From Archaeoglobales archaeon (GTDB lineage: Archaea; Halobacteriota; Archaeoglobi; Archaeoglobales; Archaeoglobaceae), in NCBI GenBank assembly GCA_030055595.1, contig JASFYH010000001.1:1-64000 (forward strand): a DNA stretch of 64,000 nt, in the 5' to 3' direction. Below the pieces are notes generated by a model. That model was given only the letters and a program-made list of their open reading frames with translations, did not search any database and was not told the origin of the DNA. Every line of letters starts with the position of its first letter. Positions within the stretch are counted from its first letter, which is position 1. The translations under genes were made by a program, and so were the position numbers. Of the stretch, positions 45,158 through 53,044 are shown piece by piece.

Positions 45158-46081
45158 ATGAGGCTACTGACTGTCGGGATAGGTCTGAGGGGGGCTAAGA
45201 TCAGCGAACTATTCTACAAGCACGGGGTAAGAGTTAATAGAGTGCCTCTATTTAAGTGTTTTGCCCTTCTTAACGATGAGTCGCAGATCAGGAGTGTTTC
45301 GATGGGGGATGATCGGAAATGCTACATCAGAGACCGAAAAGGCGTTCCCGGGTTTATAAATTCTCTAACGAGACGCTATGAGATCTGGGAAGGTTCTTTG
45401 GTTATAACCTCTCTCGAAGATGATTTTGCCTATGAGATCTCTCTCGATTTCTGCGAAAGAGTAAAGGCTCTCTCGGAATGTCCTGTGATCTACCTGACTC
45501 TAATTCCTACCTTGGGTAATGTAGATCTCTTGGATATAAAGAAGAAGATGAGAGAAATTCAGAAAGTTTCTGATATAATAATCGCCTTCGAAGGGAAAGG
45601 AGAGTCGGATCAGAAGATCTTTAATGCCATGAACTTGCTTGCTTTGGCTGGAGAAGTAGATCTCAAGAAGAGAGTCTCCGGAGAGGTAGTTGTAGACACT
45701 TCAGACGTCTTTAATGCATTGAAGTCCGGTGGATTTTCTGTAGTTGGTTTTGCTGAGCAAAAAGTAAATTTCGATCCATTCAAAAAGGGTAGCGAGCTTA
45801 AAGCGATAAGAACGAGGCGAATTCTCGAATTGATCGATCTGGCTATCGAAAACTTGAGCATAAATGGGGACATCAAAAGAGCGAAGTCCTCGCTTTTGCT
45901 CTTTTGCGGACCGAAAGATGAGATCACGATGGAGGGTGTTTTCGAAGCAATAAGCAGAGTCGAAAAACTGAATAAGGATATGGTGATTAGATACGGTGAT
46001 TGTCCGATCTCCCCCTCATTGCTTACCAAAAAAATAGCCCTTGTCGCTTTATTCTCAGGACTCAGAGGCTTTAAGTTCTAA
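45158..46081 (+). CDS. Divergent FtsZ/tubulin-superfamily-like protein
   Basis: A 307-residue protein. The N-terminus MRLLTVGIGLRGAKISELFYKHG resembles a tubulin nucleotide-site strand and loop. IFNAMNLLALAGE with EVVVDTSDVFNALKSGGFSVVGFAEQK matches the FtsZ region after the signature. AKSSLLLFCGPKDEITMEGVFEAISRVEK matches the FtsZ C-terminal domain. The GGGTGTG tubulin signature is missing; SLEDDFAYEIS lies there. GTP polymerisation is therefore doubtful. ATG at 45158; the 3' end overlaps truA (27 nt, convergent). A membrane-scaffold or regulatory role is possible. Confidence 0.55.
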   Translation: MRLLTVGIGLRGAKISELFYKHGVRVNRVPLFKCFALLNDESQIRSVSMGDDRKCYIRDRKGVPGFINSLTRRYEIWEGSLVITSLEDDFAYEISLDFCERVKALSECPVIYLTLIPTLGNVDLLDIKKKMREIQKVSDIIIAFEGKGESDQKIFNAMNLLALAGEVDLKKRVSGEVVVDTSDVFNALKSGGFSVVGFAEQKVNFDPFKKGSELKAIRTRRILELIDLAIENLSINGDIKRAKSSLLLFCGPKDEITMEGVFEAISRVEKLNKDMVIRYGDCPISPSLLTKKIALVALFSGLRGFKF

Positions 46082-46834
46082 AGAGAGAAGTCTATACAGG
46101 ATTCCGCTTTCGACCACCCTTCTTTTAATCCGAAGCTGAAGCAACCTCTTCGCATACTCCTCAGCTTCAAAATTTATACCCTCGTATTTCACGTCCTTCA
46201 GTAAAAGTCCATAGGGCGGAGAAGGTTGAACTCTCTCCCTGTAAAAATCGGGTTCAAGCATTTTTCTAAACCATTCCAAGTCTTTCTCTTTTCCAACCTT
46301 CTTCAAAGCGGTTACTATACATCGAACCATGTTCCAAGTAAATGCATTGCCTTCGAGCTCGAAAATGATAAAATCCCCCTCTCGCCTCATTTCTGCCCGA
46401 TAGATCGTTCTTTTTCCACCCTTATAGCCTTTTGTAAAGTTTGAAAAATCCCAAGTCCCCTCTAAAAGTTTTACAGCACTTTCAATTTTTGAAAGATCAT
46501 ACTCCTCATTATAGAAAACATAGGAATAAACTCTACTCTTTGCCCTTCTCGGATTAAAATTTTCTGGAACTTCGCAAGATGCCCAGGCGGTTATGTCTTC
46601 TGGCAATTCCGAATTGAGCATTCTCGGGGTGATTTTCACATCGCTGTTAAAGGCAACAACTTGCCCAAGAGCGTGAACGCCTCTATCAGTTCTTCCCGCA
46701 AAACTCAACTTTGATTCGATCCCAAAATTTCTAAGCGCTTTCAGAATTTCTCCCGCAACAGTTCTACGATTTGGCTGGTATTGACTGCCAAAAAAATTAT
46801 CGCCGAAGTATGCGACTTTAATCGCATACCTCAT
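46055..46834 (-). CDS. truA: tRNA pseudouridine synthase A
   Basis: A 259-residue TruA. The catalytic Asp is D50 in FAGRTDRGVHALGQVV; VAYFGDNFFGSQYQPNRRTV and FTWNMVRCIV are family-conserved. It makes pseudouridine at positions 38-40 of the anticodon arm. Its ATG overlaps the stop of the preceding small gene by 4 nt. Confidence 0.94.
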   Translation of the reverse strand: MRYAIKVAYFGDNFFGSQYQPNRRTVAGEILKALRNFGIESKLSFAGRTDRGVHALGQVVAFNSDVKITPRMLNSELPEDITAWASCEVPENFNPRRAKSRVYSYVFYNEEYDLSKIESAVKLLEGTWDFSNFTKGYKGGKRTIYRAEMRREGDFIIFELEGNAFTWNMVRCIVTALKKVGKEKDLEWFRKMLEPDFYRERVQPSPPYGLLLKDVKYEGINFEAEEYAKRLLQLRIKRRVVESGILYRLLSLELKASES

Positions 46835-47139
46835 GCCTTCTTAAGGAAAATATTCACGACTTCGTTCACAGTGGAGAGCATTTCGCGAACAACACTTTTT
46901 ACATTCCTTTGACCCTGATAGAAACCAACAGCAGCTCCAACAAGGAAAACAAACCCAATTTCGTCAAGTTTATACTTTTCCTTCAACTGCAGAAGATCAT
47001 TTACCTTGCTTTCCGGCAAACCCTCAATCGTGCTCGGTTCCTCTTCCTTTGAGCTCAAAAATCTTTCGTCAACAGACCACTTCGCTTTTAACTCCTCGAA
47101 TGCATCCATTAATATCGATTTTCTCGTTTCCACGTCCAT
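46831..47139 (-). CDS. Small conserved archaeal protein
   Basis: A 102-residue, helical, mildly acidic protein: EELKAKWSVDERFL, then VNDLLQLKEKYKLDEIGFVFLVGAAVGFYQGQRNVKSVVREML. The hydrophobic GFVFLVGAAVGFY stretch may be a buried or membrane-associated helix. I do not recognise the family. A TTTTTAAAC box upstream of the ATG gives it its own promoter, and its stop overlaps truA, so it leads that operon. Confidence 0.65.
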   Translation of the reverse strand: MDVETRKSILMDAFEELKAKWSVDERFLSSKEEEPSTIEGLPESKVNDLLQLKEKYKLDEIGFVFLVGAAVGFYQGQRNVKSVVREMLSTVNEVVNIFLKKA

Positions 47140-47159
47140 AATCTAAGTAATCAAAAAGT

Positions 47160-48176
47160 TTAAAAATTTTTCTCTCCAATGCGAAGAGATCTGTTCGTTT
47201 TCTCTATGCTGAGCTTCTTTTCAACCCCAAAAATCGCCCTTATAGCATCAATATTCTCTGGCACTACAATTGCTTCTTGGTGAACCGCCTGAGTTACAAA
47301 TAGATCGTTTCCGTCAATGGCTATTGACTCCAGCCAAACAACGTTCTCAAATAGGTCATTTCTCGCTCTAAATTCTCTTGCAAACTCTATTATTTTAGCA
47401 GTTGATGTGAAACCATCAGCTTCTGAAACAAGCATAATTCTCGGCTCTTTTTCTAAAACCGTAACTACATCCTCTCTGCTCACTTTCTCCTTCAACTCGA
47501 TCGAAAGCGAGTGGACGTGCATGAGTGTAGTGGGTAGCTTGAATGCGGTAGTGACTATGTCAACGTCTGGAAGCACGGTTTTGACGTCTTTGGCGTGATG
47601 AGAGGGGAGAGCAATAGGATCGGGCATTATGGCATTCATCAAACCCTTTTTGTCCTCTTTTGGATCTGAGATCCTTCGTAAGATCGTTGCTCTAACTCTT
47701 CCGATCTTGAAGTTCGTCTTCAGCTGATAAATTAGCCTTGTTAAGGCGGTTGTATTACAGCTCACAACTCTAACAAAACGCCTGTTTTTTGCTTGATCGT
47801 AGTTTGCAAGAGCATTAAATGAGATCTCAGCAACGTCTTTCTTTTCACCACCTTGAAAGATCGCTTTGATCCCCAACCTCTCATAGATCTTCTTGTTCTC
47901 CGCTCCAACTTTGTCAGGACTGCAGTCAACAACTATATCCGCTTTACCAAGCAGATCTTCAAGAAATCCGCAAGTTTCTATACCCGCCTTTTCGAATAGC
48001 TCAGCACCATCTTTCTTTGCCAAATACAGATCGAATTTCATTGATGCCATTTTTGCTTCGAAGTCAGGCTTGGTCTTCGTCACTCCTACAACTTCCATGT
48101 CGTCCTGAAGAGCTATTGCGTCCGCCACTCTCTTCCCGATTGTTCCATATCCGTTGATCGCCACCTTCAACCTCAT
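47160..48176 (-). CDS. gap: Archaeal type II glyceraldehyde-3-phosphate dehydrogenase
   Basis: A 338-residue GAPDH. The Rossmann motif INGYGTIGKRVADAI is near the N-terminus, the catalytic Cys is C140 (VVSCNTTALTR), and PDPIALPSHHAKD is characteristic of archaeal enzymes. It makes 1,3-bisphosphoglycerate for gluconeogenesis or glycolysis. The ATG at 48176 overlaps the cooT stop, with GGAGG 9 nt before it; an ATG two codons earlier (48182) has poorer spacing. Confidence 0.93.
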   Translation of the reverse strand: MRLKVAINGYGTIGKRVADAIALQDDMEVVGVTKTKPDFEAKMASMKFDLYLAKKDGAELFEKAGIETCGFLEDLLGKADIVVDCSPDKVGAENKKIYERLGIKAIFQGGEKKDVAEISFNALANYDQAKNRRFVRVVSCNTTALTRLIYQLKTNFKIGRVRATILRRISDPKEDKKGLMNAIMPDPIALPSHHAKDVKTVLPDVDIVTTAFKLPTTLMHVHSLSIELKEKVSREDVVTVLEKEPRIMLVSEADGFTSTAKIIEFAREFRARNDLFENVVWLESIAIDGNDLFVTQAVHQEAIVVPENIDAIRAIFGVEKKLSIEKTNRSLRIGEKNF

Positions 48177-48355
48177 AGGCATACCTCCAATACCGCTTTA
48201 TGAGACACCAAATCGATCTCCAAAATTCTTCCCCTAATCTCCTTTAAGCTTCCAAGAACGTCCCAAAGCTTCACAAGACCTTCTTCTACCTTCATCCTCA
48301 CCACGTCTTCCATGAGGAGCTCACCACGTGTCGAATAAACCCTTGATTCGCACAT
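48173..48355 (-). CDS. CooT-like small nickel-binding protein
   Basis: A 60-residue protein starting MCESRVYSTRGEL, with C2 next to the start as in CooT, where the cysteine binds Ni. The beta-rich middle (LLMEDVVRMKVEEG, IRGRILEIDLVSHKAVLEV) fits the family. It may assist nickel delivery to a CO-dehydrogenase or hydrogenase not in the window. A CTTTTATTTAG box lies upstream. It overlaps gap by 4 nt; the link to GAPDH is only positional. Confidence 0.75.
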   Translation of the reverse strand: MCESRVYSTRGELLMEDVVRMKVEEGLVKLWDVLGSLKEIRGRILEIDLVSHKAVLEVCL

Positions 48356-48433
48356 AACTTCTTGTGTGCAAAGCTAAATAAAAGTTTTAGTGTTCGAAGA
48401 AAGAAAAATCTAAATGAGAGTTGCTATTCCTTC

Positions 48434-48931
48434 ATGTGCGTTCTTAATTCAGAAGAGATTAGGAAGAGGATCGAGAAGGGGCTCATAAGGGACTACATAG
48501 ATCTTAGTGTCCAGTTACAGCCAAACGGGTTCGACTGCACTTTAAGATCGGTTGCAAAGCTTAGATCCGCTGGAAGGATCGATTTTGACAATAGTGAGAG
48601 GGTTCTGGCTGGGACTGAAGAGATCGAGTTCATAAAATGGGTTTTTTTACCTCAAGGCATTTACAAAGCGGTTCTCAACGAGATCGTTAAACTTGAAGAA
48701 GATCTGATGGCAATAGCAAAACCGAGATCGAGTTTGGTGCGATGTGGGGTAGATGTAATAACCGCGGTCTGGGATGCGGGTTATGAAGGTAGAAGCGAAG
48801 TTGCCATCGCAGTTCACAATCCATTTGGAGTTTGGCTAAAAAGAAATGCCCGAATAGTTCAGCTCGTTTTCATAAAGCTCTGCTCGAGGACACATAAATA
48901 TTCAGGAGCTTACAAATTCGAGAACATCTAA
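48434..48931 (+). CDS. dut: Deoxyuridine 5'-triphosphate nucleotidohydrolase (dUTPase)
   Basis: About 165 residues from ATG 48434. Motifs of the dUTPase/Dcd fold: AKPRSSLVRCGVDVITAVWDAGYEGRSEV with the acidic catalytic site in TAVWDAGYEG, then NPFGVWLKRNARIVQLVFIKL. It removes pyrophosphate from dUTP, protecting DNA and supplying dUMP for thymidylate. A longer frame starts at 48362, but an AATCTAAATG box at about 48408-48417 favours the shorter start. Its stop overlaps the convergent peptidase by 4 nt. Confidence 0.85.
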   Translation: MCVLNSEEIRKRIEKGLIRDYIDLSVQLQPNGFDCTLRSVAKLRSAGRIDFDNSERVLAGTEEIEFIKWVFLPQGIYKAVLNEIVKLEEDLMAIAKPRSSLVRCGVDVITAVWDAGYEGRSEVAIAVHNPFGVWLKRNARIVQLVFIKLCSRTHKYSGAYKFENI

Positions 48932-50130
48932 TATTTTGGATCAAAAAAGAGAGCAGAGAGGACCTTTGCATCTTCAACCATATTATCGATCTTGCAATAC
49001 TCGTTAGGCTTATGGGCGGTTGAATCTGTTGTGCACCAAGCAACAGCATTTCTAAATCCCGCATTCCTAAGGAAGGACGCACATGTATTTCCACCTATGC
49101 CAAAAAGCTTTGGCTTTATCCCCCTGAGATTGTAGATCGTTTCAGAGAGTTTCAAAACTATTTCTGAGTTTTCGGGAGTCTTTGGAGAGCTCGATCTCTG
49201 AATGACTTCAACATTGAGCCTCTCTTTATCTTTTATCTCATAGAATCTGCGAACACTCTCAATATAGTCGATCACATCGTCTAAAGAATACTCTGGGAGG
49301 ATCCTGCAGTCCATGTAGCTAACGTCAAGCCCCGGAATTGTGTTCACGTTGTCTACGTTTTTATCTCTCTTCGTAGGCTCAAATGTTGAGTAAGGCGGAT
49401 CGAAAAGATCATTTCTCATATTGAACTTTGCATGCAATTTCTCGTCAAGATCGAGTAGGAATTTCATAGCCCTTCTCGAAGCATTCTTAACAGGCATACT
49501 TGCATGCGACTGAACTCCGAAGACTTCGAATTTAAGCCACAGAATGCTCTTCTCAGCTATTTCGATCAGCTCGCCTTTTGGAGAGCCAACATCTGGGACT
49601 ATGAAAAAGTCTTCCTTGGAGAAAATCCCTTGCTTCAATAAATGCTTTAAACCATATTCGCTTCCACTTTCTTCGTCTGAAACAAAAACAAGCCCGAGAT
49701 TATACTTTGGCTTCACGTCTGCATTAAGCACCGCAATTCCGGCAAAAAGTGAAGAAACTATGCTCTGCCCATTATCCTCACTCCCTCTTCCATAGACTTT
49801 CCCGTTCTCAATAACAGCCTTAAATGGAGGTGTTCTCCAGAGCCTTTCATCCCCTTCAGGCACAACGTCGAGATGTGTGATGATCCAGATCGTCTTATTG
49901 ACGACCCCTTTTACCTTTGCAACTATGTTCGGTCTAACACCACCCTTTACTCTCTCGTCTCTTGCATCAAATCTTTCAACATTGTCAAAATCCTTGAGGT
50001 ATCTCATCAACAACTCCGCTTTATCTAATTCACCTTCTCCGCCAAAATCTGGAGAGATAGCCTTTATTTCGATTACTTTGCAGAGTAAATCGACCATCTT
50101 ATCTCTCATTTCTTCTATTGTCTTCAGCAT
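48928..50130 (-). CDS. M20 family metallopeptidase (ArgE/DapE-like)
   Basis: A 400-residue zinc peptidase-like amidohydrolase. The metal and catalytic motifs are seen: THLDVVPEGDERLW, RGSEDNGQSIVSSLFAG, VSDEESGSEYGLKH (Glu base), and HKPNEY near the end. Substrate could be N-acyl amino acids or dipeptides; family members include DapE and ArgE. It starts 7 nt inside the upstream regulator gene, so it is co-transcribed with it. Confidence 0.88.
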   Translation of the reverse strand: MLKTIEEMRDKMVDLLCKVIEIKAISPDFGGEGELDKAELLMRYLKDFDNVERFDARDERVKGGVRPNIVAKVKGVVNKTIWIITHLDVVPEGDERLWRTPPFKAVIENGKVYGRGSEDNGQSIVSSLFAGIAVLNADVKPKYNLGLVFVSDEESGSEYGLKHLLKQGIFSKEDFFIVPDVGSPKGELIEIAEKSILWLKFEVFGVQSHASMPVKNASRRAMKFLLDLDEKLHAKFNMRNDLFDPPYSTFEPTKRDKNVDNVNTIPGLDVSYMDCRILPEYSLDDVIDYIESVRRFYEIKDKERLNVEVIQRSSSPKTPENSEIVLKLSETIYNLRGIKPKLFGIGGNTCASFLRNAGFRNAVAWCTTDSTAHKPNEYCKIDNMVEDAKVLSALFFDPKY

Positions 50131-50588
50131 AAACCATCGCTCTCTATTCGTTTCTTCAATTTCATGGCTTCCTTAATAGCAGTCTCATCTTTCGTCGAGG
50201 AGAGCAAGATTTCGAGCTCCACAATGATTGGAGCTAAGCAGTAAAAATCTTTTTTAGAATTTTCGTAGATCTCCTCCAATTTTCTTAGTTTCATAATTGA
50301 AACAAAATCCTTTGAGAGCTCATTTTTCAGTTCTCGAAGCATTAATGCCACTCTTTTTCCGCAATCTGTTAGTCTTAGGATCCTTGTTCTACCCTCTAGT
50401 TTGCTCTCTATTATGCTGTTTTTTTCAAATTCGCTAATAACTCTCGAAATGTGGCTATAAGGAGAATTTAAAATGTTTGAAATCTGTAGTGGGTAGACTT
50501 TCTCTCCCCTTTCTTCCGCTTCGAGAATGTTGAGCAAAATTTCTACAGTCTTCTCGTGGAGAAATAATCTACACAGCATTCCAACCAC
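50124..50588 (-). CDS. MarR-like winged-helix transcriptional regulator
   Basis: A 154-residue protein with GTG start. Residues about 10-80 form a winged helix (EILLNILEAEERGEKVYPLQISNILNSPYSHISRVISEFEK, with KLEGRTRILRLTDCGKRVA as wing). The C-terminal half is helical. A CTTAAAATAC box (about 50608-50617) sits 20-30 nt before the start, and an inverted repeat at 50624-50641 lies directly upstream. It is co-transcribed with the M20 peptidase, which it may control; autoregulation through the repeat is inferred. Confidence 0.75.
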   Translation of the reverse strand: MVGMLCRLFLHEKTVEILLNILEAEERGEKVYPLQISNILNSPYSHISRVISEFEKNSIIESKLEGRTRILRLTDCGKRVALMLRELKNELSKDFVSIMKLRKLEEIYENSKKDFYCLAPIIVELEILLSSTKDETAIKEAMKLKKRIESDGLC

Positions 50589-50623
50589 ATAGACTTGAAA
50601 ACTGAGAGTATTTTAAGTTTATT

Positions 50624-50641
50624 AGCATCATAAAAGATGCT
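50624..50641. promoter_or_regulatory. Inverted repeat AGCATC-N6-GATGCT, possible operator
   Basis: Perfect 6-bp arms around ATAAAA, just upstream of the TATA element of the winged-helix gene and 14 nt beyond the yjjX stop. A second short repeat, CTATA (640-644)/TATAG (656-660), spans the yjjX end. The position fits an operator, or a terminator of the yjjX operon. Confidence 0.4.
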
Positions 50642-50654
50642 ATAACTTAGCAAG

Positions 50655-51176
50655 CTATAGTTCGTAGAGATCTTTATTCAGCCAAGGAATAAGAGCCATA
50701 GTAACCGCGATTCTTGAAAGCTCAATCCTCGAGATCGCGCCCTTGCTCAAGTAATGCACCGCTCCAAACTTTTTTCCCAGATCCTTAATTCCTGAGATCT
50801 TTTCCATTGTTTTCCCTACTTCAACGCCAATCTTGGCTTGCTCAACAACCTTCTTAGGATACTCAAAACCCGGACCAAAGCCGATTGTGAACTTTTCGCC
50901 ATTGTAAACCACCGCTACCTGAAAATCCATATAGCCCGTGATCGTGTGCTTCACCGCAATAAGCCCCGCCTCAATGCCTACAGAAAAGTCAAAAGATTTG
51001 GAGTAGCTCTTTAAAGCCCTTTCTATGGCTCCATTGATCGTTTGCTCTTCAAAGGGCTGTTTAAAGGGAGTTAAGACTTCAACTCCGACGACTTCAACGT
51101 CTCCAAAAAACTGCTGAAACGCAAGCCTTGTTCCCTCGATCTTCGTTGGATTTTTTGAACCAACAACGACTTTCAT
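50655..51176 (-). CDS. yjjX: Inosine/xanthosine triphosphatase (YjjX-like)
   Basis: A 173-residue Maf/Ham1-fold NTPase. KVVVGSKNPTKIEGTRLAFQ, QPFEEQTINGAIERAL and VGIEAGL are conserved. It removes non-canonical purine triphosphates from the nucleotide pool. Its ATG overlaps the endA stop; it ends the operon 52905 to 50655. Confidence 0.88.
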   Translation of the reverse strand: MKVVVGSKNPTKIEGTRLAFQQFFGDVEVVGVEVLTPFKQPFEEQTINGAIERALKSYSKSFDFSVGIEAGLIAVKHTITGYMDFQVAVVYNGEKFTIGFGPGFEYPKKVVEQAKIGVEVGKTMEKISGIKDLGKKFGAVHYLSKGAISRIELSRIAVTMALIPWLNKDLYEL

Positions 51177-52087
51177 ACTTTCACCCTATCAAAAAGAATA
51201 TATGAACCCCTGTATGCAATAATAAGCTTTTTTCGAACGCTATTCGACAATCTAACCGCTCTTGCCAATTCTCTTGGTGTAATATCGGTATTAACGATCC
51301 AAACAAGGAACTCGGAGTGAGGCAGATCTTCAGCGGATTCGATCTTTCTGTAGATCCTGAAATCGCTTCCAAATTTGAATCCCGTCTTAACGACAAATCC
51401 CTTCTGCTTCAGGTCTTTGTAAACTCTGTATTTTTCTTCAAAACCTTCGGAGCTCTTTATGGCTTCGTAGAGCTTTTCCGCAGACTCGAGCTCGAGAGAG
51501 CGTTTCTCAAGTAAGTAAAGACTCTCCAAAAGAGATAAAACCACAATTCCTCCAACTTCGCTCCCATAGAAATACTTTCTGAAGATCCCAACGTCTTCTG
51601 TTATAACCCTGTCCTTCAAAAGTCTTCCACGGATCTTTGGCAGATCTTCAGACTGCTCTCCCTGTAATTCAGGCTTGGAGACAAGGTAGTAAGTGATCTC
51701 GCTTTCCTCATCAACGATTGCAAGAACGAACTCGCCGAATTCATTGAGCATTTTAAGCAATTTCTCAAGGCTGACTACGCTTTTCTCGGAAATTGGGTAA
51801 AAGACTTTCCTTGCGATTAAGAACTCTTTTTCAGGCTTAGGTCTGTAGCCTCTGCTCCTCAAATCCTCGTAAACGAAGTAAAACTCGGGAAATGAATTAA
51901 CTTTTTGTTCAACCCATTTATTCAGCTCCTCAATTTCCGCAAAAAAAGCTTTACCCTTCATTTGAAGATAAAAAGCCTCTATTGGGTGTAAATAGATCTT
52001 ATCACCTCTCTTGACACCAAAAAACTGTCTTTCGAGTTCTAAAACCGCATTTAGCACAGCAAAATCCTCGTGCAATTCACCTCTCAT
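51173..52087 (-). CDS. endA: tRNA-splicing endonuclease, two-repeat (A. fulgidus-type) form
   Basis: A 304-residue EndA made of a non-catalytic N-terminal repeat and a catalytic C-terminal repeat, the homodimeric Archaeoglobus arrangement. Y246 (FRIY), H257 (LPHSEF) and K287 (NSVRKK) coincide with the catalytic triad positions of the A. fulgidus enzyme. The loop before it (VKTGFKFGSDF) is also conserved. It cuts bulge-helix-bulge sites such as the tRNA-Tyr intron at 42287-42311 and the 16S stem at 520-549/2062-2093. It overlaps the TatD-like gene and yjjX by 4 nt each. Confidence 0.94.
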   Translation of the reverse strand: MRGELHEDFAVLNAVLELERQFFGVKRGDKIYLHPIEAFYLQMKGKAFFAEIEELNKWVEQKVNSFPEFYFVYEDLRSRGYRPKPEKEFLIARKVFYPISEKSVVSLEKLLKMLNEFGEFVLAIVDEESEITYYLVSKPELQGEQSEDLPKIRGRLLKDRVITEDVGIFRKYFYGSEVGGIVVLSLLESLYLLEKRSLELESAEKLYEAIKSSEGFEEKYRVYKDLKQKGFVVKTGFKFGSDFRIYRKIESAEDLPHSEFLVWIVNTDITPRELARAVRLSNSVRKKLIIAYRGSYILFDRVKV

Positions 52088-52905
52088 AGCTCAACTCCGT
52101 AAAGCTTCTCTATGTTTTCCTTGCAAATCTTGTATATGAAATCTTCGCTAAATCCTTGCTCAAGCAGTTCTTTAATCTTCTTTGGAACAGTCTTAGGACC
52201 GAGCACAGCTCCGGGACGCTTCGGATCATCTATGTAGTCAGTTTCGAGCACAAAACGGTCGCCCTCTTTTGCAGCTGTGAGGACTTTGTCGTTACCAGCA
52301 AGGACGGACGGAAAAATGCCGATTTCCTCAAATTCCTTTACCTTTGGAGGACTGAAATGCTTCACAACCTTATCTCTCCTTAGCCCAACTTCGTCAGCCA
52401 TTTTTGCAATCTCCATTCCCATTTCGAAGTTGTAGCTCTCTGTGTGAAGCTGAACCGCACAGTCAACTTCTTTTGCAATTTCGAAGGCATGCTTCATAAC
52501 TTCGTTGCTAAGCTTCCATACGTGAGCATCGACACGATAGTGCGGTCTACCGCTTTTGATCGCAATCGCCTCGCCTTTAGCAACATAATCACCCGCAATT
52601 GTCAGAGCTTCTTTCATGATCTCCGCAGCCTTTTCAAAGCCAAGTCTCGGACCAATGATCGTGATCTCCGCTGGGTGAACACCAAGGACCGCATAGGCTT
52701 TCACAATTTTGTTAGCCTTTCTTACCAAGCTGAGATGCTCTTCAAAAACCTTAACGAAATCTTTGCCAGTTTTTGGCACAACATCGTAGTGATGAGCTAA
52801 TAGCGATACGAGGAGAACATGAGTGCCCCCCGCTTGCTTGAACTGCTCCAAGGCTTTGAGCTTGAGATGCTTGTAGATATGCATGTGGTTGTCCGTTATG
52901 ATCAT
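52084..52905 (-). CDS. TatD-like TIM-barrel metal-dependent hydrolase (COG1099)
   Basis: A 273-residue amidohydrolase-like TIM barrel. Metal ligands appear in TDNHMHIYKHL, GVHPAEIT, VQLHTES, KHFSPPK and ETDYIDDPKRPG. TatD relatives have DNase activity; the substrate of this archaeal branch is not settled. It is first in the operon with endA and yjjX. Confidence 0.85.
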   Translation of the reverse strand: MIITDNHMHIYKHLKLKALEQFKQAGGTHVLLVSLLAHHYDVVPKTGKDFVKVFEEHLSLVRKANKIVKAYAVLGVHPAEITIIGPRLGFEKAAEIMKEALTIAGDYVAKGEAIAIKSGRPHYRVDAHVWKLSNEVMKHAFEIAKEVDCAVQLHTESYNFEMGMEIAKMADEVGLRRDKVVKHFSPPKVKEFEEIGIFPSVLAGNDKVLTAAKEGDRFVLETDYIDDPKRPGAVLGPKTVPKKIKELLEQGFSEDFIYKICKENIEKLYGVEL

Positions 52906-53044
52906 AAAAAGAAGCCCATTTTCGATATTTTTAACTTTTTCTAAACGAGATCTTAAAAGCTTTGAATTTCCACGGAATTTGGAGAAGCTTCAAATTTAAA
53001 GAGACTTCATATACAATTAAATGATTAAATAATAAATTAATTTA

